Shown: positions 1-5,509 of the stretch, piece by piece
Layout: each line of letters starts with the position of its first letter
Numbering within the stretch: position 1 is the first letter of the stretch
Translations under genes and position numbers: made by a program
Assembly: GCA_004357005.1 (NCBI GenBank)
Contig: SMWH01000051.1
Location: forward strand, 1-7,461
Direction: 5' to 3'
Origin: Gammaproteobacteria bacterium
GTDB lineage: Bacteria > Pseudomonadota > Gammaproteobacteria > SMWH01
DNA length: 7,461 bases
Notes under the pieces: model-generated
The model's database searches: none
What the model saw: the letters and a program-made list of their open reading frames with translations, nothing else
What the model was told of the DNA's origin: nothing

Positions 1-927
1 GAGCGCCTGAAACGCGATCGCCAACGCCAACTCAGCGTGGCCAGTAACGATCCGCAACAGATGGCGCTGGCAGGTTTTCGCAGTGCGTTGTACGGGGATC
101 ACCCCTACGGGCGAACATTTCCCACCGAGGAGCAACTCGCCAGCTACACAACCGAAGACGTGCGTCGGTTTTACAACGACAACTTTGGCGCCAAACGCAC
201 GCACGTGTATGTGGCCGGAATGTTCGATCCCACCGCCACCGGCGCCGCCATCGACGAAGCCTTCAATGACTGGGCGGCCGGACCCGGCGTGCTGATCAAT
301 ATCCCGGAACCCGCGGAGGGTAAAGTGGTGGTCGATATTATTGACCGTCCCGAGGCCTCCCAGTCCAACATCTACCTGGGTCTTCCCACGATCGACCCCA
401 GCAGCAAGGACTGGATCCCCTTGCAGGTGACCAACACGCTGCTGGGCGGTTTCTTCTCCTCACGCATCACGGCGAACATCCGTGAGGACAAGGGCTATAC
501 CTACTCGCCGCGCAGCCGGGTGTCGGTTCGCTACAAGGATGGCTACTGGGTACAGATCGCCAACCTCACCACGGATGTCACGGGTCCGGCCATTAAGGAA
601 ATCATGTACGAGGTGGACAACCTGCAGAACAACCCGCCACCTGCGGAAGAACTGGACGGTGTAAAGAATTACCGCGCCGGTGTTTTCGTACTCCAGAACT
701 CCACCCGGGGCGGCATCATCAACGTGCTGAGCTACCTCGATCTGCACGAACTCCCGGACAGCTATCTGACGAACTACGTGGGTAACGTCTTTGCCGTTAC
801 CCCGGAGAAGGTCTCGGAGATGGCGAAGAAGTATATGCGCGAAGACGACATGACCCTGGTCGTCGTCGGCGACCGTGCCCAGGTCTCCGAACAGGTCGCG
901 CCCTGGATGGGCGCTCCATCGGAGTAA
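1..927 (+). CDS. M16 family (insulinase/pitrilysin-like) metallopeptidase, C-terminal part, 5' end outside window
   Basis: The reading frame is open from base 1 (E-R-L-K-R-D-R-Q...) and ends at TAA 925-927, giving 308 visible residues; the start and the HxxEH zinc-site domain, if present, lie upstream. Visible family features are a linker with HPYGR, then FYNDNFGAKRTHVYVAGMFD, which resembles the start of a Peptidase_M16_C domain, then TNTLLGGFFSSR followed by IREDKGYTYS. This last segment carries the Arg and Tyr typical of the substrate-binding C-terminal lobe. The protein closes with a strand-like MTLVVVGD and a short tail. M16 proteins work as two-lobed zinc peptidases, often as pairs of an active and an inactive subunit; which type this is cannot be decided without the N-terminal half. 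A GTG at position 37 is an internal valine, not a start. A strong terminator 17 bases after the stop separates this gene from the downstream ligase cluster, so it is probably an unrelated neighbour. Confidence 0.9.
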   Translation, partial: ERLKRDRQRQLSVASNDPQQMALAGFRSALYGDHPYGRTFPTEEQLASYTTEDVRRFYNDNFGAKRTHVYVAGMFDPTATGAAIDEAFNDWAAGPGVLINIPEPAEGKVVVDIIDRPEASQSNIYLGLPTIDPSSKDWIPLQVTNTLLGGFFSSRITANIREDKGYTYSPRSRVSVRYKDGYWVQIANLTTDVTGPAIKEIMYEVDNLQNNPPPAEELDGVKNYRAGVFVLQNSTRGGIINVLSYLDLHELPDSYLTNYVGNVFAVTPEKVSEMAKKYMREDDMTLVVVGDRAQVSEQVAPWMGAPSE

Positions 928-944
928 CCCGCGTCACGCAAACC

Positions 945-972
945 AGGCCCTCCCGACCGAGGGCCTTTTTTT
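945..972 (+). terminator. Rho-independent terminator after the M16 gene
   Basis: A perfect 8-bp stem, AGGCCCTC (945-952) and GAGGGCCT (959-966), encloses the 6-base loop CCGACC. It runs directly into seven T residues (966-972). It lies 17 bases after the M16 stop codon and marks the left border of the ligase/aminotransferase locus. The remaining gap up to the first ligase (973-1041) shows no convincing promoter or small gene. Confidence 0.92.
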
Positions 973-1041
973 CGCCACCCTTTCGCGTGATATCTTGACC
1001 CGTTGCCACCGCTCCCGAGCTTTCGAAATCCGAAAAATTCC

Positions 1042-2406
1042 TTGAACAACCGCTTCACCCAAACAGCGCGACGCATGCGGGCCAGGGTTAATGGTTCCTG
1101 GGAGGCGACGGTGCCCTTCTGGCCGAAGGCCGCCATCCGCCGCCGGGCTGATCGCCGATTGCGACATCTCGCCCGGATTGCCGCACAGCATGTTCCGTTC
1201 TACCGCGACCGCCTGGCGCGCGGCGAAATGCACATCACCGAACTGCGCGGCACCGTGGACCTGGCCGGATGGCCCATCGTTCCTCCAGACGCCTTGCGCG
1301 ACGAACCCGAGCGCCTGGTCTCGGAGCAAGCAGACCTGGCGCACTGCGTCCGATTTTTGAGCAGCGGCAGCACGGGTGGCCGGAAAAGCGTTTACGTTGA
1401 TCACAAATCGTTAATCCATAACGCGGTTTACGGGACCCTCGGCAAATGGGTCATCTTCAAACTGACGGGAGCACTATTCAGACTTCGGAGCGTGGCCATC
1501 ATCGTGGGCGATGGGACGCTGGATGAACTGGGGCAAATGTACGCAGACGCGTTCGGCACGCCCAGGAGTCCGGTGCAGGGTGGCCAGCTCGAGGTTTTTT
1601 CGCCTTTCGAAGAAAAGCTGGAAGTGATCAACACGATCAAGCCCCATGTAGTGGCCGGCGTCGCCGGGGCCGTGGCGGATTTTTTCCTGGAAGCACACGA
1701 CCGGGGCGCGGATGTCCACCGCCCGAAACTGATCAAGGGCACCGCCGAGGGGATCAGTCCCCGGTTACGGCAGCGCCTGGAGAACGATTGCGGGATTCTG
1801 GTTCGCCTCAGTTACGCATCCGTGGAGTCCCTGAAGATAGGTTTTCAATGCGAAGTCGGTGACGGGTACCACATCCATGAGGACGTGTGTGCCGTGCGCA
1901 TCGTCGATGACGACGGGCAAGAACTCCCGGAAGGCGAAACAGGACGGGTCATCGTGACCAATCTCGTCAATCACGCCACCGTGTTGATCAACTACGACCA
2001 GGGGGACCGGGGTCGGCTCAGCACGGCGCCGTGCCCCTGTGGGCGGCGGTTCAAGCGGCTGTGGCTGGAAGAGACACGCGAGACCCCGATGTTGCGCACG
2101 CCAACCCGGCAAGTGCTCCACTATGGCGAAGTGCTCCGGCAGGTCATCGACGGGCCCGGATTCGAGGCCATGCAGATTATCGTCGAGTCTCCTGACCGGT
2201 GGCGGGTTCTGATCCATACAGAAGACAATACGCACCATACCTGGCACGACGAAATCGCAGAACGTATTGAACGAATGACCGGGGATGAGATACACGTTGA
2301 ACTGAACATGAACACGCCATTCGAATACAGCGCGGGCGGCAAACAGCTCCCCGTCATTATCCGCTGTTCAGATCAACCGCCCTACCTGAGGGACAGCGAG
2401 TGTTGA
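1042..2406 (+). CDS. PaaK/CapK-like AMP-forming carboxylate ligase, paralogue 1 (L1)
   Basis: This is an adenylate-forming enzyme of the phenylacetate-CoA ligase / coenzyme F390 synthetase-like (COG1541, CapK) group. Such enzymes use ATP to make an acyl-adenylate and usually pass the acyl group to a nucleophile. Numbered from TTG 1042 (454 aa), the ATP-binding loop SSGSTGGRK is at 107-115, the A5-type motif YASVE at 258-262 and GYHIHED at about 275-281. The A7-type LINYDQGD is at 315-322, CPCGR at 331-335, and the C-terminal lysine (A10-like) sits in GGKQLPVIIR, Lys434. The usual Pro before the loop lysine is replaced by Arg. The protein is more divergent than L2 and L3 and has an extra tail of about 13 residues after VIIR. 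The start is uncertain: no good ribosome site precedes TTG 1003, TTG 1042 or ATG 1075. TTG 1042 was chosen because the N-terminal helix of L2/L3 (RALIKAEL) appears to align with RRMRARV upstream of PFW, which needs residues before ATG 1075. The substrate is unknown. Confidence 0.85.
   Translation: MNNRFTQTARRMRARVNGSWEATVPFWPKAAIRRRADRRLRHLARIAAQHVPFYRDRLARGEMHITELRGTVDLAGWPIVPPDALRDEPERLVSEQADLAHCVRFLSSGSTGGRKSVYVDHKSLIHNAVYGTLGKWVIFKLTGALFRLRSVAIIVGDGTLDELGQMYADAFGTPRSPVQGGQLEVFSPFEEKLEVINTIKPHVVAGVAGAVADFFLEAHDRGADVHRPKLIKGTAEGISPRLRQRLENDCGILVRLSYASVESLKIGFQCEVGDGYHIHEDVCAVRIVDDDGQELPEGETGRVIVTNLVNHATVLINYDQGDRGRLSTAPCPCGRRFKRLWLEETRETPMLRTPTRQVLHYGEVLRQVIDGPGFEAMQIIVESPDRWRVLIHTEDNTHHTWHDEIAERIERMTGDEIHVELNMNTPFEYSAGGKQLPVIIRCSDQPPYLRDSEC
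2388..2393 (+). promoter_or_regulatory. Ribosome binding site of L2, inside the end of L1
   Basis: GAGGGA lies 6 bases before GTG 2400-2402 and supports that start over the adjacent TTG at 2403. The start overlaps the L1 stop (GTGTTGA, 2400-2406), an arrangement typical of translational coupling. Confidence 0.7.
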
Positions 2407-3764
2407 GACATCGACGTCGCCCACGTACCGTCTTCGGACGGGCCCTGATCAAGGCAGAACTGATCGCCGGCACCCCGCGCATTCGGCGAATCCCGTTCTG
2501 GTCACGCGATGCCATCGATCGTCTGGTCGACCGAAGACTACGCGACACAGTGCAAACCGCTTGCAAGCACGTTCCCTGGTACCGGGATCGGGTCGCGGAA
2601 GGCGCACTCAACCCGGACAGCATCCAGTCGGCTTCGGACCTCGAAGACTGGCCGACAGTCGGGCTTCATCAACTCCACCACGAACCGCTGAGCATGTTGT
2701 CGGATCAGTGGAAGCGAGAAGAGTGCATCGAGATCCTCAGCAGCGGCAGCAGCGGGCACCGCAAGACCATTTATCTGGAGCCGAACGCGTTCCTGGCCAA
2801 CGCCCTCGGGCAAGGCCGTCACGCACAGATCGCAAATAACGTTGTCGGGCATGCCCCGCTAAAGCGAAGGCTGACAATGGCCCCGTTGGTCAGCAACCAG
2901 CAACGGCTGCGCCTCATGTATGGCGATTGGCTGGCCCTTCGACCGTCTCGCCATTCGATGATCGCCCGTGTCAATGTCTTTGCGAGCTTTGAAGAGAAAC
3001 TCGCAGAAATAAACCGCGTCAAACCGGACGTGATCGGCGGTGTCACCGGTGTCGTGTCGAATTTTTTCATGGGAGTACTGGACCACGGGGTCGACTGCCA
3101 CCGACCCAGACTATTGAACGTCAGTGTGGAGGGCTTCCCACGGGAACATCGGGAACGCATAGAAAAAGAACTGGGGATTCCGGCTTTGGTTGCCTATGCA
3201 TCGGTGGAGGTGCCCAAGCTCGGGTTCGAATGCGAAGAACGCAACGGCTATCACATCCACGAGGATTTCTGCGTCGTGCGCATCGTGGACGACGACAACC
3301 ACGATCTGGCGGACGGCAAAACCGGACGCGTGATCGTTACCAACCTGATCAATCGCGCCACCATGCTGATCAACTACGACCAGGGCGACAAAGGCTGCAT
3401 CACGCACGAGCCCTGCCCGTGTGGCCGCACTTTCCCCCGGATATTCCTGAGCTCGACCAAAGAGACGCCGTTGTTGGAAGCGCCCAACGGCCGGGTCGTC
3501 CATCACGCAGACCTGCTCCGGCCCATCGTGGCCGCTCCCGAATTCGTGCGCCTTCAGGTAGTCGTTGAATCGCCCGACCACTGGCGTTTGCTGATTGAAA
3601 GCAAAGACCCCGAGGTCTCAAAGGCCTGGATTGACACGATCACGGACCCGCTGAAGGAGTGGACCGAAGGCACCGTACGCCTGGACGTTGAATTCACCCG
3701 CGACTTCGAGATGAGCCCCATCAGCGGCAAGCAATCGCCCGTCATCATCCGCGAGAAGCAATAG
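2400..3764 (+). CDS. PaaK/CapK-like AMP-forming carboxylate ligase, paralogue 2 (L2)
   Basis: This is a 454-residue adenylate-forming enzyme of the same group as L1, predicted to be cytosolic with no signal peptide or membrane segment. Motifs are the ATP loop SSGSSGHRK (114-122, with Arg where most family members have Pro), YASVE (266-270) and ECEERNGYHIHED (277-289). These are followed by LINYDQGD (323-330), CPCGR (339-343) and the C-terminal SGKQSPVIIR with the likely catalytic Lys444. Family knowledge places the ECxx...GxHxxED segment and the CxCGR pair close to the active site; here the Cys/His content would also suit a structural metal, which is inference. The GTG start overlaps the L1 stop by 7 bases and has a good ribosome site, so L1 and L2 are surely co-translated. 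L2 is by eye about three-quarters identical to L3 in protein sequence, with a single one-codon indel near residue 188. Its last 113 coding bases before the terminal codons are almost identical to L3. It ends 18 bases before the stop of the convergent cupin gene, with no terminator seen between them. Confidence 0.9.
   Translation: MLRHRRRPRTVFGRALIKAELIAGTPRIRRIPFWSRDAIDRLVDRRLRDTVQTACKHVPWYRDRVAEGALNPDSIQSASDLEDWPTVGLHQLHHEPLSMLSDQWKREECIEILSSGSSGHRKTIYLEPNAFLANALGQGRHAQIANNVVGHAPLKRRLTMAPLVSNQQRLRLMYGDWLALRPSRHSMIARVNVFASFEEKLAEINRVKPDVIGGVTGVVSNFFMGVLDHGVDCHRPRLLNVSVEGFPREHRERIEKELGIPALVAYASVEVPKLGFECEERNGYHIHEDFCVVRIVDDDNHDLADGKTGRVIVTNLINRATMLINYDQGDKGCITHEPCPCGRTFPRIFLSSTKETPLLEAPNGRVVHHADLLRPIVAAPEFVRLQVVVESPDHWRLLIESKDPEVSKAWIDTITDPLKEWTEGTVRLDVEFTRDFEMSPISGKQSPVIIREKQ
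3639..3751 (+). repeat. Near-identical 113-bp tract, L2 copy
   Basis: These bases match 6743-6855 in L3 at 112 of 113 positions; the single difference is A at 3685 against C at 6789 (Asp against Ala codon). The tract encodes the C-terminal segment with the A10-like SGKQSPVIIR motif. In the 100 bases immediately upstream the two genes differ at about 23 positions by hand count, and they diverge again in the last codons. Confidence 0.9.
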
Positions 3765-3782
3765 GGACTGCTCCCGATTTGG

Positions 3783-4382
3783 CTACGCGGTATGCGTCCC
3801 AAATTCCATTGGATGTTGTGATTCACTGGGTACCGACGACCAGACATGAATGGGCATGCAGAGGAAATAGTCGTCATCCGTCACAAAATGGTGGGGCGTC
3901 ATTCTTGAAACAACAATCGTGTCACCGACCTTGAGTGGAAGCGAGTCGTGTTTCCCCGGCGTGCCGATGATCACTGTGCACTGCCCTTCCAGCATCCTGA
4001 CCACCCGCGTCGTACTGTGAATGTGGTGTTGCTGCTCGCTGGTGTGAGCGGGCATGAACAGCAGTTGCGCGGTGGGATCGCCCGGCCGCTGTGGCGCTAT
4101 CAAGGTCTCGCTGCTGGTACCGTTGATGTAGGGCAGGTTGGTGCCGCCCTGCAGGCTTGCCGACCGGTTCGCGGGCGCGTAACCGCGGATCACGACACAA
4201 TGGCTCGCATCGATGGCAACTGGGCCTCTGCTGACATGCACAGTATCACCCTCGATGTACCAGGCGGAATCGCCCGCCTGAACGTCGATGGGGGATGACG
4301 TCACCGTGTATTGATAAGGTTCCCCTTCCGGGCTCTTATGCAGAAAAGTCTCACCCGCGGGGAAACACCAATACCTATTCAC
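3783..4382 (-). CDS. Cupin protein (putative small-molecule oxygenase or isomerase)
   Basis: This 199-residue protein starts at GTG 4382-4380, which overlaps the aminotransferase stop (GTGAATAG) and has a strong GAGGAG seven bases upstream. The C-terminal half has a clear cupin: motif 1 HHIHSTTRVVRMLEG (119-133) and motif 2 GDTIVVSRMTPHHF (153-166). His120 or His119, His122 and His164 are the likely metal ligands. The Glu expected in motif 1 is replaced by Arg126, so the metal site would be of a three-His rather than three-His/one-Glu kind. The N-terminal half contains GDSAWYIEGDTVHV (37-50), which resembles another cupin motif 2, so the protein may be a bicupin with a degenerate first domain. 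Cupins of this size include dioxygenases, isomerases and epimerases, and also non-enzymatic sensors; the sequence alone does not say which. Tight coupling to the aminotransferase suggests both act on the same intermediate, which is inference. Confidence 0.82.
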   Translation of the reverse strand: MNRYWCFPAGETFLHKSPEGEPYQYTVTSSPIDVQAGDSAWYIEGDTVHVSRGPVAIDASHCVVIRGYAPANRSASLQGGTNLPYINGTSSETLIAPQRPGDPTAQLLFMPAHTSEQQHHIHSTTRVVRMLEGQCTVIIGTPGKHDSLPLKVGDTIVVSRMTPHHFVTDDDYFLCMPIHVWSSVPSESQHPMEFGTHTA

Positions 4383-5415
4383 TAACTAACTCCTCAAACA
4401 GGGTGCAAAATCGCTCCAGCCAGGACCGGGGTACACTTACCGCAACACGCAAATAGTTCGCATCGTAGCCTTCCATGCCGTAGAACTTCGTACCATCGGC
4501 TACTTCGAACCTGCGGACTTCCAGCTGTGCCGCGATGTCCACGGCACGGCGGTGTGCCGGCAAGCTTACATTGACCGAGTTCGAGTGTCCCGTAATCGTA
4601 ACGCCCAGCGGCCCCAACCGCCCGACCAAGTATTGGATATTCTCCTGCACCTGACTTCGCAGTGCGGATAACCACTTGTCCTTTGATTTCAGCGCCGCAA
4701 TCGCTGCTCTCTGCCCCAATATTGAACTGCCCAGGGCGTTCGCCCTGCCGAACACCAGTGACTCCATGAGATCCGGGTGGCAAACAAACGCCCCAACCCG
4801 TACGCCGGCCAGGCCAATCTTGCTGGCGCTCCAGGCCACGATCGTCCGTTCAGGATTCTGATTATATACATGTGTCCAGTCGGACCCATACTCCGGCTCG
4901 TACATGACATAGGCATCGTCACAAAGCAGCCAAGCCCCCACCTGCCTGCATTGTTCCGAGAGTTGGCTTTTTTCCTCGGATGTGTAGACGTGGCCCGCCG
5001 GGTTCTGGGGGCTGCACAGATTGACCACACAGCCTTCGCTGATATCCGCAGGTGTTATCTTGCCCGGCACGAGTTTCGTCTTCATGTCCCGGGCAAAGTT
5101 GCGGCTGTGTATCCACGCCGGATCCGAATCCAGAAATGTGTATTTGGACCCTTGCCTGGAAAACCAACCGATCACGTGATGCAGGGCCTGCACGGCCCCG
5201 TCCGTCACGCAGACCTCGCTGGGTGTATCGATACGCAGGTCTTCCTTGATCAGTTCGTGCAGCTCAGGCAACCCGGTGAACGGCCCGTACCCCCGGTACT
5301 CACCGGAACGAATGCAATCGATCATCGCTGACTCGACCCCGTTGTCCAGGTCCAAGTAGACGCAGGACCGACCCATCATTAGCATGTTCATCTTGTCGGA
5401 AACAGTCATGGACAA
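4375..5415 (-). CDS. Fold-type I (class I/II) PLP-dependent aminotransferase
   Basis: This is a 346-residue enzyme of the aspartate-aminotransferase superfamily, which transfers amino groups between amino acids and 2-oxo acids using pyridoxal phosphate. Motifs in order are GYGPFTGLPEL (42-52), TDGAVQAL (71-78) and SPQNPAGH (135-142, with Ser where NPxNPTG has its first Asn). Next come DDAY (166-169; Asp for the pyridine nitrogen, Tyr for O3'), SASKIGLAGVRVG (196-208) with the Schiff-base Lys199 and phosphate-binding Arg206, and YLRVAVS with the substrate-carboxylate Arg323. All key residues are present, so it should be active. The length is on the short side, nearer HisC- or CobD-like members, and the N-terminal arm is short. 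Two starts are possible: TTG 5415-5413 has AGGA six bases upstream, whereas ATG 5409-5407 would leave 12 bases, so TTG is preferred. An in-frame stop just upstream excludes longer forms. The gene diverges from L3 and leads the cupin gene. The substrate is not predictable; a decarboxylase or lyase activity of the same fold cannot be excluded. Confidence 0.9.
   Translation of the reverse strand: MSMTVSDKMNMLMMGRSCVYLDLDNGVESAMIDCIRSGEYRGYGPFTGLPELHELIKEDLRIDTPSEVCVTDGAVQALHHVIGWFSRQGSKYTFLDSDPAWIHSRNFARDMKTKLVPGKITPADISEGCVVNLCSPQNPAGHVYTSEEKSQLSEQCRQVGAWLLCDDAYVMYEPEYGSDWTHVYNQNPERTIVAWSASKIGLAGVRVGAFVCHPDLMESLVFGRANALGSSILGQRAAIAALKSKDKWLSALRSQVQENIQYLVGRLGPLGVTITGHSNSVNVSLPAHRRAVDIAAQLEVRRFEVADGTKFYGMEGYDANYLRVAVSVPRSWLERFCTLFEELVSE
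4390..4395 (-). promoter_or_regulatory. Ribosome binding site of the cupin gene
   Basis: GAGGAG on the minus strand lies 7 bases before GTG 4382 and inside the end of the aminotransferase coding region. It settles the non-ATG start and implies translational coupling of the two genes. Confidence 0.75.
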
Positions 5416-5421
5416 CGATAA

Positions 5422-5425
5422 TCCT
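5422..5425 (-). promoter_or_regulatory. Ribosome binding site of the aminotransferase gene
   Basis: AGGA on the minus strand is 6 bases before TTG 5415 and 12 bases before ATG 5409. The spacing favours the TTG start, which adds two residues. Confidence 0.45.
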
Positions 5426-5460
5426 GCCTAGGCACTCAACGTCTTCGAAACGACAAACGG

Positions 5461-5469
5461 TGATAGTAT
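5461..5469 (+). promoter_or_regulatory. Candidate extended -10 promoter element for L3
   Basis: TGATAGTAT fits the extended -10 pattern TGnTAtnaT; no recognisable -35 box lies 16-18 bases upstream. It would give a leader of roughly 34 bases before ATG 5510. It occupies the same bases as the -10 of the opposing aminotransferase promoter, because GATAGTATC (5462-5470) is nearly palindromic. Confidence 0.3.
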
Positions 5470-5491
5470 CGTGATGAATCGGAATTGACTA
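5463..5491 (-). promoter_or_regulatory. Candidate sigma70-type promoter for the aminotransferase-cupin pair
   Basis: On the minus strand TAGTCA (plus-strand 5486-5491) is followed after 17 bases by TACTAT (plus-strand 5463-5468). This matches the consensus boxes at four of six and about four to five of six positions. Transcription would start near 5456, leaving a leader of about 40 bases that contains the AGGA. This is a motif match by eye only. Confidence 0.35.
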
Positions 5492-5502
5492 CGCGGGCGT
5501 AG
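5489..5502 (+). promoter_or_regulatory. 14-bp palindrome in the divergent intergenic region, possible operator
   Basis: CTACGCGGGCGTAG has perfect 6-bp arms (CTACGC and GCGTAG) around a central GG. It touches the proposed -35 box of the aminotransferase promoter and ends 7 bases before the L3 start codon. It could be a binding site for a dimeric regulator, or a five-pair RNA hairpin in the L3 leader, where no Shine-Dalgarno sequence is visible. A regulator gene is not present in the window. Confidence 0.4.
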
Positions 5503-5509
5503 CATAATT

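Noticed and set aside
995..1031. Promoter for L1 using TTGACC (995) or TTGCCA (1003) as -35
   Set aside because: No acceptable -10 box was found 16-18 bases downstream of either; the L1 promoter remains unlocated.
1003..1041. Longer L1 start at TTG 1003
   Set aside because: No ribosome site precedes it, the added residues (Pro-rich, low similarity) have no counterpart in L2 or L3, and the bases may belong to the untranslated leader.
1765..2295. 176-residue open frame antisense to L1
   Set aside because: It lies wholly opposite a motif-bearing ligase gene and shows no recognisable domain; long antisense frames are expected in GC-rich coding DNA.
3111..3581. 156-residue open frame antisense to L2
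   Set aside because: A similar antisense shadow appears under L1 and L3 because the sense proteins are homologous; there is no ribosome site or domain evidence.
3765..3782. Bidirectional terminator between convergent L2 and cupin genes
   Set aside because: The 18-base gap has no inverted repeat or T-tract.
4777..5331. 184-residue open frame antisense to the aminotransferase
   Set aside because: The aminotransferase frame carries all PLP motifs; this frame has unlikely composition and no motif.
5485..5509. TTGACT with TAATTA-like -10 as L3 promoter
   Set aside because: The spacer is only 12-14 bases, too short for a normal sigma70 promoter.
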